DNA of 64,000 nt. Source: SIG565 sp045613385. GTDB taxonomy: Bacteria > Bacillota > Clostridia > Oscillospirales > Acutalibacteraceae. The translations under genes were made by a program, and so were the position numbers. The notes beneath the pieces are model-generated. The model had not been told where the DNA came from, did not search any database, and was given only the letters and a program-made list of their open reading frames with translations. Every line of letters starts with the position of its first letter. Position 1 is the stretch's first letter. Below are positions 23,786 through 33,698 of the stretch, one piece after another. The stretch is taken from assembly GCA_045613385.1 (NCBI GenBank), contig JAZLAW010000006.1, positions 1 to 64,000 of the forward strand, read 5' to 3'.

Positions 23786-26314
23786 TTATTCGTCACTGCC
23801 CGGTGCTTCTTCGGCATCGGCTTCGGGGGCTTCCGCTTCAGCGTTAATCTCCGATTCATCGTGCTCTGCCGTTGCAACCGATAATACTTTTGCATTTCGG
23901 CCTTCGCCGAATTTCATAATACGGACACCCTTTGAAGGACGGGCGAATTTACTGATACTTGACGCAGCAATTCTAATAATAACGCCATCCGAAGAAATCA
24001 TAATTACGTCTTCTTCTTCGGTTACCGCTTTAACCGCCGCAACATCTCCGAACCTTTCGGTGCGATAGTTCTTTGTACCGCCGCCGCCACGGGTCTGTAT
24101 ACGGTAATCTGAAACATCGCTTCTTCTGCCGTAACCGGTTTCACTTACGGTAAGTAAAACTGTATCTTCGTCGCAAACCGCCATAGCAACAACTTCATCG
24201 CCATTTGCGAGTTTTATCGAACGTACACCGCGTGCCGTTCTTCCCATCGGTCTAACGTCGCTTTCCATAAAGCGTATTGCTTTACCCTTTCTTGTTGCAA
24301 CAACCAAGGATTTATCGCCCTTTGTTATTGCTGCGAAGCTTAACTCATCTCCCTCATCAAGAGAAAGCGCAATGATACCTGTCTTGCGGGTATTTTTGAA
24401 ATCATCCATATCGGTACGCTTGATGCATCCGTTTTTGGTGCCCATAACAACAAATTGTTGTCCGTCAAGTTCACTGTAAGAGAGAATTCTTGAAAGCTTT
24501 TCGCCTTCCTGTAACGGAATGATATTAATTACATTCATACCCTTGCTGGTTCTCGTACCTTCGGGTATTTCATATGCTTTAAGTCTGTAAACACGGCCTA
24601 AGTTTGTAAACATCATAATAAAGTCGTGTGAAGAACAAACAAACATATTCTCTGTTACATCATCTTCGCGTGTTGTAAGGCCCTTGACGCCGCGGCCGCC
24701 GCGATTCTGTACTGAATATTCGGATGCCGGTACACGTTTAATATATCCGTTGACAGTTTTTGTTATTACACATTCTTCTTCAGGGATAAGGTCTTCTATG
24801 TCAACTTCGCCCGAAACCATTGTAATTTCTGTACGGCGGTCATCTGCATATTTATCCCTGAGATTCAAGGAATCTGTCTTTACAATATCAAGAACTTTAC
24901 TGTGGTCAGCAAGTATTTCTTTACATTCCTTTATAAAGTCGTACTTTTCTTTAAGTTCTTCTTCAATTTTCTGTTTTTCCATGCCCGCAAGTTTTCCAAG
25001 TTGCATCTGCACAATAGCGGTAGTCTGGATATCATCGAAACCAAAGCGTTCTGCCAAAGCATCTTTTGATTCGGGAATTGTCTTTGATTTGCGAATAATA
25101 GAAATTACTTCATCAATAAAATCTATAGCCTTTTTAAGCGCTTCAAGAATATGGGCGCGTTCTTCGGCCTTTTTCATATCAAAACGAGTTCTGCGCTCAA
25201 TAATTTCACACTGGAAGTCAATACTGTTCTGCAGCATTTCTTTCAATGTTAAAATCTGCGGTTTTCCGTTTACTATTGCTATTAAGTTTGCGCCGAATGT
25301 TGTCTGTAAATCAGTATATGAATAAAGTTTGTTAAGTACAACCTGCGCATTTGCATCACGCTTTACATCGACTATAATTCTTATACCGCCATCTCGCTTT
25401 GAAGAATAGTCGACAACATCATCAATGCCTTCAACTCTCTTTTCACTTGCTAAGTCATAAATCTTTTTAACAAGTTCTTTCTTTTTAACCTTGTAGGGCA
25501 ATTCGGTAATTACAATGCGGAACTTACCGTTTTTAGTTTCTTCAATTTCTGCCTTACCGCGAACTATAATTTTACCTTTTCCTGTAGCATAAGCTGCACG
25601 AATACCACTTTTGCCCATAATAATTCCGCCTGTCGGAAAGTCAGGTCCTTTTATATGTTCGCAAAGTTCTGAAAGTTCTGCTTCGGGGTTATCAATAAGG
25701 TAACACATGCCGTCGATAACTTCGCCTAAGTTGTGTGGCGGGATTTCGGTAGCCATACCAAAAGCAATACCGCTTGAGCCGTTTACAAGCAACTGCGGGA
25801 AGCGCACGGGAAGAACTACAGGTTCTTTAAGCCGGTCATCGTAGTTAGGTGTAAAGTCAACAGTATCTTTCTCAATATCATCGAGCATATTAAGAGAAAG
25901 TCTGTTCATCTTAGATTCTGTATAACGGTAAGCGGCAGGCGGATAACCGTCTATATTACCGAAATTTCCGTGTCCGTCTATAAGCGGATAGCGAAGAGAA
26001 AAATCCTGCGCCATACGTACCATAGCATCATAAACAGAAGAGTCGCCGTGCGGGTGATAACGACCGAGCACAGAACCTACTGTATCTGCACATTTGCGGT
26101 AAGCTTTATCGGGCGTCAAGCCGTTTTCATACATTGTATAAAGAATACGGCGGTGGACCGGTTTCAGTCCGTCGCGCACATCGGGGAGAGCACGGCCTAC
26201 AAGTACCGACATACCGTACTGTAGCATACTGCTTTTTACTTCATCAACTATCTCAACCGGAACAATATTGGTTTGTTCATCTTCCGGCCAAAATACCTTT
26301 TCTTGCTTTGCCAT
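23786..26314 (-). CDS. gyrA: DNA gyrase subunit A
   Basis: 842 residues. Cleavage-reunion subunit of type II topoisomerase. The catalytic Tyr lies in AAYRYTE. The quinolone-determining segment reads HGDSSVYD, with Ser and Asp at the positions usually numbered 83 and 87, the sensitive form. The GyrA-box is NRGGRGVKG in the C-terminal wrapping domain, and a long acidic tail ends the protein. It follows gyrB by 17 bases. Confidence 0.98.
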   Translation of the reverse strand: MAKQEKVFWPEDEQTNIVPVEIVDEVKSSMLQYGMSVLVGRALPDVRDGLKPVHRRILYTMYENGLTPDKAYRKCADTVGSVLGRYHPHGDSSVYDAMVRMAQDFSLRYPLIDGHGNFGNIDGYPPAAYRYTESKMNRLSLNMLDDIEKDTVDFTPNYDDRLKEPVVLPVRFPQLLVNGSSGIAFGMATEIPPHNLGEVIDGMCYLIDNPEAELSELCEHIKGPDFPTGGIIMGKSGIRAAYATGKGKIIVRGKAEIEETKNGKFRIVITELPYKVKKKELVKKIYDLASEKRVEGIDDVVDYSSKRDGGIRIIVDVKRDANAQVVLNKLYSYTDLQTTFGANLIAIVNGKPQILTLKEMLQNSIDFQCEIIERRTRFDMKKAEERAHILEALKKAIDFIDEVISIIRKSKTIPESKDALAERFGFDDIQTTAIVQMQLGKLAGMEKQKIEEELKEKYDFIKECKEILADHSKVLDIVKTDSLNLRDKYADDRRTEITMVSGEVDIEDLIPEEECVITKTVNGYIKRVPASEYSVQNRGGRGVKGLTTREDDVTENMFVCSSHDFIMMFTNLGRVYRLKAYEIPEGTRTSKGMNVINIIPLQEGEKLSRILSYSELDGQQFVVMGTKNGCIKRTDMDDFKNTRKTGIIALSLDEGDELSFAAITKGDKSLVVATRKGKAIRFMESDVRPMGRTARGVRSIKLANGDEVVAMAVCDEDTVLLTVSETGYGRRSDVSDYRIQTRGGGGTKNYRTERFGDVAAVKAVTEEEDVIMISSDGVIIRIAASSISKFARPSKGVRIMKFGEGRNAKVLSVATAEHDESEINAEAEAPEADAEEAPGSDE

Positions 26315-26331
26315 TTTACTCTCTCCTTTCC

Positions 26332-28272
26332 TTAAATATCAAGGTCGGTAGCAAATACCGCATTTTCTTCAATAAACTGCTTACGCGGTTCTACTTCATC
26401 ACCCATAAGCATTGTAAATGTTTCGTCTGCAAGCATTGCATCGTTCATTGTAACACGAAGCATTGTTCTGACTTCCGGATTAAGTGTGGTTTCCCATAAC
26501 TGATCGGGGTCCATTTCACCAAGACCTTTATAACGCTGAACATCGGCAGAACCGCCAAGTTCTTCTATATATCTTGCCTTTTCTTCATCATTAAAAGCAT
26601 CAAAATGCTTTTTGCCCTTTGATACACGGTAGAGCGGAGGTTGAGCCAGGAAAATATTACCGTTTTCAATAAGTTGCGGCATATATCGGAAGAAGAAGGT
26701 CAAAAGAAGTGTTCTGATGTGTGAACCATCGACGTCGGCATCGGCCATAATGACAATTTTGTTATAACGAAGTTTTTCTATATCAAAGTTTTCACCAATA
26801 CCCGTTCCAAGCGCTACAATTACAGGGGTAAGTTTATCGTTACCGTAAACTTTGTCTTCTCGTGCCTTTTCAACGTTGAGCATTTTACCCCAAAGCGGCA
26901 AAATTGCCTGATATGTTGAGTTTCTTCCTTCAACTGCACTACCGCCGGCCGAATCACCCTCAACAATACACAACTCTGTTTTTGTGGGGTCATCTGAAAT
27001 ACAGTCGGTAAGTTTTTCGGGCATTCTTCCTTTTCCTGCAATGCCTGATTTATTACGCGATGCCTCACGGGCTTTCTGCGCTGCTTCACGCGCATTTTGT
27101 GCGGCTATTGCCTTATCTATTATAATTTTTGCTTCTGCGGGGTGTTCTTCAAAATACTGGTAAAGTTTATCATTAACAAGATTTCTTACAAGTGTACCGA
27201 TAAATGTATTACCAAGTTTTGCTTTTGTCTGAGATTCGAACTGTGCATCAGCAAGTTTTACCGAAACTACTGCAACAACACCTTCCATAATGTCATCGCC
27301 TTTGAGTCGCGGATTGCCGTCCTTTAACTTTTTAAAGTCAAAAGCATATTTATTAACAACGTTTGCAAGACTTTGTCTGAATCCTTGTTCATGTGTACCG
27401 CCATCTATCGTATGGAGAGTGTTTGCAAAAGACATAATTTTGCTATCGTATGCCGTAGACCAAACCAGCGCAATTTCTGCCGAAGCATCACCATCGGTAG
27501 TTGAAAGATATATTACTTCATTATTAAGTCGGTCCTTCTTTATTCCCTGTAACAAAAATTCTACATAGGACTTAATACCGCCTTCATAATAGAATTCATC
27601 TTGTCGTGGCTCATACACATCGGTTCTTTTGTCTATTAATTCTATACGGATACCTGCATTAAGGAAAGACTGTTCACGAAGTCTGTTTACAAGAATATCG
27701 TAATCGTATGTGGTAGTATCTGTAAATATTGTCGGGTCGGGCTTAAATGTTACAACTGTACCCGTTTTATCTGTTGTACCTATAATTTCAAGGTCTGTAA
27801 CGATATTACCCTTTTCATAGCGTTGATGGTAAACATTCTTTCCGTCACTTACTTCAACTTCAAGGAAGGTAGAAAGAGCATTAACAACCGAAGCACCAAC
27901 ACCGTGCAAACCGCCCGATACCTTATAGCCGCTGCCGCCGAATTTACCACCTGCGTGAAGAATTGTAAATACAACCGTTACTGTCGGTATACCTTTCTGC
28001 GCGTTAATACCAACAGGTATACCACGTCCGTTATCGGTAACCCTTACAACTCCGTCATCAAGCAGTTCTACCGTTATTTTATCGCAATAACCTGCTAACG
28101 CTTCATCGATTGAGTTATCAACAATTTCATAAACCAAATGGTGTAAACCGCGCTCACCTGTAGAGCCTATATACATACCGGGTCTCTTTCTTACCGCTTC
28201 AAGACCTTCAAGTACCTGTATTGAACTCTCATCATAGGTTTCATTTACTGGTGAATTAATGTTTTCTGGCAT
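26332..28272 (-). CDS. gyrB: DNA gyrase subunit B
   Basis: 646 residues from the ATG at 28272; AAAGGTG is 9 bases upstream. A GTG four codons earlier is part of that SD, though it could also serve. GHKL ATPase motifs: DNSIDEALAG, DNGRGIPVG, GGLHGVGAS. TOPRIM motifs: VEGDSAGGSA and DADVDGSHI. The C-terminal QLWETTL block is present. It lies in the conserved dnaA-to-gyrA order. Confidence 0.97.
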   Translation of the reverse strand: MPENINSPVNETYDESSIQVLEGLEAVRKRPGMYIGSTGERGLHHLVYEIVDNSIDEALAGYCDKITVELLDDGVVRVTDNGRGIPVGINAQKGIPTVTVVFTILHAGGKFGGSGYKVSGGLHGVGASVVNALSTFLEVEVSDGKNVYHQRYEKGNIVTDLEIIGTTDKTGTVVTFKPDPTIFTDTTTYDYDILVNRLREQSFLNAGIRIELIDKRTDVYEPRQDEFYYEGGIKSYVEFLLQGIKKDRLNNEVIYLSTTDGDASAEIALVWSTAYDSKIMSFANTLHTIDGGTHEQGFRQSLANVVNKYAFDFKKLKDGNPRLKGDDIMEGVVAVVSVKLADAQFESQTKAKLGNTFIGTLVRNLVNDKLYQYFEEHPAEAKIIIDKAIAAQNAREAAQKAREASRNKSGIAGKGRMPEKLTDCISDDPTKTELCIVEGDSAGGSAVEGRNSTYQAILPLWGKMLNVEKAREDKVYGNDKLTPVIVALGTGIGENFDIEKLRYNKIVIMADADVDGSHIRTLLLTFFFRYMPQLIENGNIFLAQPPLYRVSKGKKHFDAFNDEEKARYIEELGGSADVQRYKGLGEMDPDQLWETTLNPEVRTMLRVTMNDAMLADETFTMLMGDEVEPRKQFIEENAVFATDLDI

Positions 28273-28290
28273 AAATTCTTTCACCTTTCC

Positions 28291-28551
28291 TTAATAATTT
28301 AAAAATTCATTTCTTTTTTGCAGAGTAACCGAAGAAATTTGTGAAATATATACTCTGCTTTTTTTATTTTTTTCACAGCATACAATAAAAGACTTTGGTA
28401 ATTCGTAAGAAACATTTATTACCTGTCCCTTTTTTTCTGCCTTATTAAGAAATTTTCTTGTATGGCGGCTGACAGAAGCCGTATCTAAATCAAAAATTCC
28501 TATAATTTCATTTTTTTTAACAACAGTATCCTGTCCTAAATGTATATACAT
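28291..28551 (-). CDS. remB: RemB/YaaB-like DUF370 protein
   Basis: 86 residues starting MYIHLGQDTVV, as in YaaB/RemB proteins located between recF and gyrB in Firmicutes. In Bacillus subtilis RemB takes part in biofilm matrix control. The position and the DUF370-like core (IIGIFDLDTASVS, SFIVCCEK) support the call. The start overlaps the recF stop by one base. Confidence 0.85.
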   Translation of the reverse strand: MYIHLGQDTVVKKNEIIGIFDLDTASVSRHTRKFLNKAEKKGQVINVSYELPKSFIVCCEKNKKSRVYISQISSVTLQKRNEFLNY

Positions 28552-29615
28552 TACTGTACTACCTTTCCATTTTTAACAAAGAATACTTTTCCTTCTTCTA
28601 ATTCTTCAAAATTAGATTTATCGCAACAGGTTATAAATACCTGTCGGTCTTTTATGTGGTTTAGAATGTAATTTTGCCTTCCTTTGTCAAGCTCACTCAT
28701 AACATCATCAAGAAGCGTTACCGGTTTTTCGCCTATTTTCTGCTCTATAATATTTGCTTCTGCGAGTTTTAAGGATAAACAAATGCTTCTCTTCTGACCC
28801 TGCGAAGAATATTCTTTTGCGGAAAAACCGTTAATTTTAAAGGAAACATCGTCTCTATGCGGACCGATTGAAGTTATTCCCCTTAAAATATCTTCTTTTT
28901 GTCTAAGTAAAAGTTCGTTTTTGAAATTACTTTTATAAGAACAAAGATACTCTATCTCTAAAAACTCTTTGTTTCCAGATAATTCCCTATATATTTCAGG
29001 CGCATTATTATTTAGAAGTTCGATATACCTTTTTCTGTAACTTACTATTTTTTCTCCGTTCTCTACAATGCTTTTTTCAAAACCTTCAAGTAGAATTCTG
29101 AGTGTTGAGTCTTTCAGACAATCTCTTAATATATTATTTCTTTGTAAAACAGCTCTGTTATAGTTTTTCAAAATATCAATATATTTAGGATAAATCTGAC
29201 AAATAGCAGTATCTAAAAATTTTCTTCTTATTGAAGGTGAATCGGTTATTAAATTAATATCTGCAGGAGAAAAAATTACTGCACAAAATCTTCCTATTAT
29301 ATCGGAAGATAATTTTTGTTTTTTTCCGTTTAAAAAAATTTCTTTTTTTTCACAAATTTTTATATTTAAATTATTTTCGATTCCTTCTCCTAAAAAATCG
29401 GCGTTAATTTCGGCTTTTTTTTCAGAAAAATTAATAAGTTCATTATCCTTTACGTTTCTGAAACTTTTAGCTCCGGTTAAAAGCCATATTGCTTCTACAA
29501 TATTGGTTTTCCCTTCGGCATTGTCACCGCAAATTATATTGATTTTTTCATCTGGGAAAATTTCATCGATAAAAAGATTTCTGAATCCTTTTAAACTTAA
29601 TTTTTTTATAATCAT
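28551..29615 (-). CDS. recF: DNA replication and repair protein RecF
   Basis: 354 residues. SMC-like ATPase that helps load RecA at gaps. Walker A GDNAEGKTNIVEA, signature YSSQGQKRSICLSLKLAE, Walker B VTLLDDVMSELD. Immediately follows the S4 protein gene. Notably AT-rich compared with gyrA. Confidence 0.96.
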   Translation of the reverse strand: MIIKKLSLKGFRNLFIDEIFPDEKINIICGDNAEGKTNIVEAIWLLTGAKSFRNVKDNELINFSEKKAEINADFLGEGIENNLNIKICEKKEIFLNGKKQKLSSDIIGRFCAVIFSPADINLITDSPSIRRKFLDTAICQIYPKYIDILKNYNRAVLQRNNILRDCLKDSTLRILLEGFEKSIVENGEKIVSYRKRYIELLNNNAPEIYRELSGNKEFLEIEYLCSYKSNFKNELLLRQKEDILRGITSIGPHRDDVSFKINGFSAKEYSSQGQKRSICLSLKLAEANIIEQKIGEKPVTLLDDVMSELDKGRQNYILNHIKDRQVFITCCDKSNFEELEEGKVFFVKNGKVVQ

Positions 29616-29822
29616 TTATTCAACAATTATTTTCTTTCCGTAATATTCTACAGTGTCACCTTTGTGAATTTTTTTACCGCGCATAAGACAAACTTCATCG
29701 TTTACCTTTATTTCACCGTTTTGTATTAAAATTTTGGCATGTCCTCCCGTTTCGGCAAGACCTGAAAATTTAAGCAAAGAATCAAGCTTTATAAATTCTT
29801 CTTTAATCTTAATTTTTTCCAT
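29616..29822 (-). CDS. yaaA: S4-domain RNA-binding protein YaaA (RlbA)
   Basis: 68 residues: an S4 fold (LDSLLKFSGLAETGGHAKILIQNGEIKVNDEV) and little else, the usual form encoded between dnaN and recF in Firmicutes. It overlaps the dnaN stop by one base and abuts recF. Implicated in ribosome assembly by family; direct evidence here is only the domain and position. Confidence 0.9.
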   Translation of the reverse strand: MEKIKIKEEFIKLDSLLKFSGLAETGGHAKILIQNGEIKVNDEVCLMRGKKIHKGDTVEYYGKKIIVE

Positions 29823-30922
29823 TATCTCAACCTCATCGGCATTATCATATAAAGAAATTCTTCATTTTCTGTCGGTTTAATTAAAACCCCGGAAGTTACG
29901 CCGTTAAATTCAATTTTTACCTTACTGGTTTCTGCCGCTTTTAATGCTTCTATAAGATAACGGCTGTTAAGACCTATTTCAAATTCTTCTCCCTCAAGAG
30001 TAATCGGGAAATTTTCGGTTGCACGACCAATAGAAGAAGTACAACTGAAAAGAATATTTTCTTCTCCGACAATACATCTTACAGGTGTTGAAAAAGCATC
30101 ATTAATTACAGGACTGATTCTGTCAATAGTATCAATTAAATCACCTGTATCAACGAAAATTCTCTGAGAATATGTTGAAGGAATTGTTTTTGCATAATCA
30201 ACAAAATTTCCTTCAAGCAAACGTGAAATAAATGAGTATCCGTTTGTTTCAAAACAAATAAGGTTTATACCTGTATGAATAAGTACGTCTTCGCCGTCAT
30301 TTTCTATAAGCCTTACAAGTTCACTTATTGCTTTACCTGAAACAATAAAATCTGCATCTGCAGAAATATTTATTTTTTCATTTCTTATGGCAAGACGGAA
30401 ACCGTCTATAGCAACGAACTGAATATTATTTTCCTTAATACTTACCTTTACACCTGTTAAAATAGGTCTTGTTCCTTCATTTTGAGCTACGGCAAAAATT
30501 GTTCTTCTTACCATATTTTTAATTATTTCTCCGCCAAGTACAATAGGTGAGTTATTGCTTACAGAAGGCATTTCCGGAAAATCTGTAGCTGCCATACCCA
30601 TAATATCAAAACTTGCAGAGCCTGATTTTATATGACACATAAGTCTGTCATCTGCAGAAATTTCTACACTTATTCCGTTCATTTTTCTTAAAATTTCTGC
30701 AAAAATACGTGCATTTATAACAATGTCACCGGGAACAGAAGTGTTTGCATATATTTCCTTTTTAATTCCCATTTCCAAGTTATAACTGATAAGAGTTAAT
30801 TTTCCCTGTTCTGCAGAAAGTAAAATTCCTTCTAATACAGGAAGAGAAGTTTTATTATTAACTATACGAGATAAATGATTTACTGCTTCTAATAATTGTG
30901 AACGGTCAACTGAAAATTCCAT
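29822..30922 (-). CDS. dnaN: DNA polymerase III sliding clamp (beta subunit)
   Basis: 366 residues from the ATG at 30922 (MEFSVDRSQLLEAV), with AAAGGAAA upstream; a longer in-frame reading to 31048 covers the origin region and is rejected. Three clamp domains of about 120 residues each are seen, ending in the conserved MPMRL. Ring-shaped processivity clamp. Confidence 0.97.
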   Translation of the reverse strand: MEFSVDRSQLLEAVNHLSRIVNNKTSLPVLEGILLSAEQGKLTLISYNLEMGIKKEIYANTSVPGDIVINARIFAEILRKMNGISVEISADDRLMCHIKSGSASFDIMGMAATDFPEMPSVSNNSPIVLGGEIIKNMVRRTIFAVAQNEGTRPILTGVKVSIKENNIQFVAIDGFRLAIRNEKINISADADFIVSGKAISELVRLIENDGEDVLIHTGINLICFETNGYSFISRLLEGNFVDYAKTIPSTYSQRIFVDTGDLIDTIDRISPVINDAFSTPVRCIVGEENILFSCTSSIGRATENFPITLEGEEFEIGLNSRYLIEALKAAETSKVKIEFNGVTSGVLIKPTENEEFLYMIMPMRLR

Positions 30923-30975
30923 TTTAAAATTTCCTTTCTTAAAGAAAATGTAATGATAGTAGTAGTTATAAGGTA

Positions 30976-31131
30976 TGTTAATTATGTTGATAACTTGTCC
31001 CAAGCCACTATTTATCAATGTTTTTAATGTTGATAATGTGTTGTACAAATTTTTTATAATTTTTGCCTTAAAACATCAAAAAAGTGCATTGTGCAAAAGT
31101 GATTGTTAATTATTGTTAATTATGTTGATAA
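30976..31131. other. Candidate oriC (DnaA-box cluster between dnaN and dnaA)
   Basis: TGTTGATAA, one base off the DnaA box TGTGGATAA, occurs at 30985-30993, 31028-31036 and 31123-31131, all in the same orientation. TTATCAATG at 31012-31020 is a weaker inverse copy. An 18-base direct repeat, TGTTAATTATGTTGATAA, stands at 30976 and 31114, and ATTGTTAATT is tandem at 31102 and 31112. The dnaA-dnaN spacer is a standard origin location in Firmicutes. Confidence 0.65.
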
Positions 31132-31138
31132 AATTAAA

Positions 31139-32461
31139 TTATTCTTCCTTTAAGTTTCTTATAATTTCATCAACTATTTCTTTTTCATAAGGGTTATCTC
31201 TTAAAATTTCTTCTGCATTTTTTACGTTATGAAGAACAGTTGAATGGTCTCTTCCAAAACTTTCACCGATAGCCTGATATGCAAGTTCTGTTGTTTCTCT
31301 TGCTATATACATTGCCATCTGCCTTGCTTTAACTAATTGAGCAGTTCTGCGTGTAGATAATATTTCTGTCTGTGAAACCTGATATGTACGGGCAACTTCT
31401 TCAACTATTCTTTCTATCTTTATAGGCTCTGCTTTTGTGTCGGACATAACGTCTCTTATTAAATTTTTAACAACCGATAAAGTTGGTGATTTTTCTTCAA
31501 GTTGAATGTATGCCTGAACCTTTTTAACAACTCCTTCAAGCTGTCTGTTACTCGCATTTACTTTTTTTGCAATTTCAAAAACAATTTCATCAGAAAGACT
31601 TATATTAAGACGGCTGCATTTTCCTTTTATTATACCAACTCTTGTTTCAAAGTCGGCAGGAGTTATGTCCGCAAGTAATCCGCTTTCAAGCCTTGTTCGT
31701 ATTCTGTTTTCAAGGGTAAGAATAAGTCTTGGCGGACGGTCAAGAGTTACAACAACCTGTTTATTTTTTTGAATAAGAGAGTCAAATGTGTTGTAAAATT
31801 CTTCCTGTGTTGATTCTTTACCGGCAATAAAATGTATATCATCTATTAAAAGAACATCTACATTGCGATATTTATTTCTGAAGTCGTCTATACTGTCAAT
31901 TCTCATCTTATTGTCGTGCAATGCATGAATAAGTTCGTTTGTAAATTCTTCACCGCGTGTACATTCAACCTTAAGATGCGGATGTCTGCGGTTTATCTCA
32001 TTTTTTATAGCAAACAAAAGGTGAGTTTTACCAACTCCCGACGGACCGTAAATTACAAGCGGGTTATATGCAAAGGAAGGCTTTTCAGAAACCGCCTGAG
32101 CTGCCGCATGAGCAAAACGGTTGGTTTGTCCGACAATGAAATTATTAAAAGTAAAGGTTTCTTCAAAATCGGGATTTATTTCGGGGACAAATGAGCGGTC
32201 ACCCGTAGCATCGGTCGCGATGATTTTAAAATCCATATCTATTCCCATAATTTCTTTAAGACAAGATTTAAGAAGGGAACTGTATGTATTTTCAACAATT
32301 TCTTTTTTATAGGAAGAATATATTGAAAGAGTAAAAACCCCGTTTTGAATACTTACCGGTTCCAGGTCTTTAAACCATACGCGGAAAGCAATTTCATTTA
32401 TTTGTTTTTTACATTCTTCACATACCGCTTCCCAAATGTCTGCTAACGATTCTATTTCCAT
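31139..32461 (-). CDS. dnaA: Chromosomal replication initiator DnaA
   Basis: 440 residues from the ATG at 32461, with AGGAG 7 bases upstream; a reading to 32521 adds 20 non-conserved residues. Walker A GPSGVGKTHLL, Walker B VLLIDDIHF, and the domain IV DNA-binding signature GRDHSTVLHNVKNAEE are all intact. It initiates replication by binding the boxes just downstream of the gene. Confidence 0.98.
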   Translation of the reverse strand: MEIESLADIWEAVCEECKKQINEIAFRVWFKDLEPVSIQNGVFTLSIYSSYKKEIVENTYSSLLKSCLKEIMGIDMDFKIIATDATGDRSFVPEINPDFEETFTFNNFIVGQTNRFAHAAAQAVSEKPSFAYNPLVIYGPSGVGKTHLLFAIKNEINRRHPHLKVECTRGEEFTNELIHALHDNKMRIDSIDDFRNKYRNVDVLLIDDIHFIAGKESTQEEFYNTFDSLIQKNKQVVVTLDRPPRLILTLENRIRTRLESGLLADITPADFETRVGIIKGKCSRLNISLSDEIVFEIAKKVNASNRQLEGVVKKVQAYIQLEEKSPTLSVVKNLIRDVMSDTKAEPIKIERIVEEVARTYQVSQTEILSTRRTAQLVKARQMAMYIARETTELAYQAIGESFGRDHSTVLHNVKNAEEILRDNPYEKEIVDEIIRNLKEE

Positions 32462-32543
32462 GTTTTTTCTCCTGTTTCGCAAAAGCGCGAATTTTATTTT
32501 AAATTCGTTTTTTGTTTTCAACCCATATATTTACACATATAAA

Positions 32544-32572
32544 ATTATAACATAAATTTTCGCAATTTTCAA
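32544..32572 (-). promoter_or_regulatory. dnaA promoter
   Basis: On the minus strand: -35 TTGAAA (32572-32567), 17-base spacer, -10 TATAAT (32549-32544). It is 82 bases upstream of the dnaA start codon. Confidence 0.75.
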
Positions 32573-32575
32573 CAC

Positions 32576-32613
32576 TATATATATTATTTATTATATATAT
32601 TATAATATATATT
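32576..32613. other. 38-base pure A/T tract upstream of the dnaA promoter
   Basis: From 32576 to 32613 the sequence is only A and T, mostly alternating TATA. Such tracts can act as duplex-unwinding elements of bipartite origins or as UP-like promoter elements. No clear DnaA box is visible next to it. Confidence 0.4.
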
Positions 32614-32621
32614 GGGGCAAT

Positions 32622-32653
32622 AAAAAAAGAGCAAGGAAACTTGCTCTTTTTTT
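32622..32653. terminator. Intrinsic terminator after the DUF3048 gene
   Basis: GAGCAAG and CTTGCTC close a GAAA loop, with A7 on one side and T7 on the other, so it can work in both directions. It separates the DUF3048 gene from the dnaA promoter region. Confidence 0.85.
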
Positions 32654-32654
32654 A

Positions 32655-33698
32655 TTATTCGAAAGTGATTTCTGCGTCGTTCTTTGCAATACATACCCAG
32701 GAGTTTCCGCAGTTGACTTTAAGCGGAGTGCCATCAACATTTGTGAAAACAAACGGGTCAGAAGCATTACCTTTTTTCCACTTTATCGGAATAGATTTTC
32801 CGTTTACGCAATAATAACCTTCCCCGCTTTCAAGACTTATTTTTCTGCGGTAGTTTCCGGGATAATAATCCATTTTGGTTTTAAGGACAAATACGTTTTT
32901 AAAGGAATAATCTGCGCCGTTATTACGGTCTTTATTTTCGCTGTATCGGCTTGTCTTTATATATTTTTCAGTTTTGCTGTCATAAGTAAAGTAAGAAGTA
33001 GAAACACTGCTGAATTTAACGGTAACCTTGTTTGCGTTATCTGTCAGATTAACCTTTTCATCTTCTTTGGCAAATGTCTGCCAGGGGTTAATCTTTTCGG
33101 CGGTTGTTTTCCAGTTTTTATCGGCAAAGGCTTTAACAAGTGTTTCGCCGGTTGTAAATAATTCCTGCCAGTTTCTTGCATTTCCGTAGTGTATACGTTC
33201 GCCATAATAACCGTATGTAATCTCAAAGTTATCAAGGTCTTCAAGATGCGGTTTACAGTAATCCATATCTTTGCCCGAATGAATATAAATGGCATTGTGG
33301 CCCATTGCCAAATCAACGTATACGTATCTTGCAGAACGGACGTCTCCTAATTGCTTAGCTCGGCTTATATCGGCAAAAACCGCCATAAGTCGGGTAATAC
33401 CGCCTTCGGTTTCGGTTTCATAAACAATATCGGCATCGCCAATGCCGGACTGAGTATCACGCTGAGCGGTTGAATCGTTATCTATCATAATTGCTACAGG
33501 ACGCAAATTCTGTTTTGCTTTATCAAGGTTATATAAACCTGTAAGGGAATTCTGAGCATACGGATTTTCCTGTTTAACAGTACTTTGAACATTTTCTGAA
33601 TTGTTTACTTCGGGCGCTTCTTCTTTAGGCTTTGAACAAGCAGCAAAGGAAAAAATCAAACAGAAACACAAACATAAAGCAAAAATTCTTTTTTTCAT
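32655..33698 (-). CDS. DUF3048 (YerB-like) lipoprotein
   Basis: 347 residues with a lipoprotein signal peptide (MKKRIFALCLCFCLIFSFAAC; Cys at residue 21). The mature part has the DUF3048 pattern, RPVAIMIDNDSTAQRDTQSGIGDADIVYE-like, cut here to its key words: PVAIMIDN, QSGIGDADIVYE, GGITRLMAVF, SARYVYVDLA and the C-terminal YYCVNGKSIPIKWKKG. Bacillus YerB is the named relative; function unknown. Extracytoplasmic and membrane-anchored. In many Firmicutes rpmH-rnpA precede dnaA; here this gene does instead. Confidence 0.85.
   Translation of the reverse strand: MKKRIFALCLCFCLIFSFAACSKPKEEAPEVNNSENVQSTVKQENPYAQNSLTGLYNLDKAKQNLRPVAIMIDNDSTAQRDTQSGIGDADIVYETETEGGITRLMAVFADISRAKQLGDVRSARYVYVDLAMGHNAIYIHSGKDMDYCKPHLEDLDNFEITYGYYGERIHYGNARNWQELFTTGETLVKAFADKNWKTTAEKINPWQTFAKEDEKVNLTDNANKVTVKFSSVSTSYFTYDSKTEKYIKTSRYSENKDRNNGADYSFKNVFVLKTKMDYYPGNYRRKISLESGEGYYCVNGKSIPIKWKKGNASDPFVFTNVDGTPLKVNCGNSWVCIAKNDAEITFE

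Noticed and set aside
29822..31048. Extended dnaN reading frame from 31048
   Set aside because: The extra 42 residues translate the DnaA-box region; the ATG at 30922 has an SD and a conserved start.
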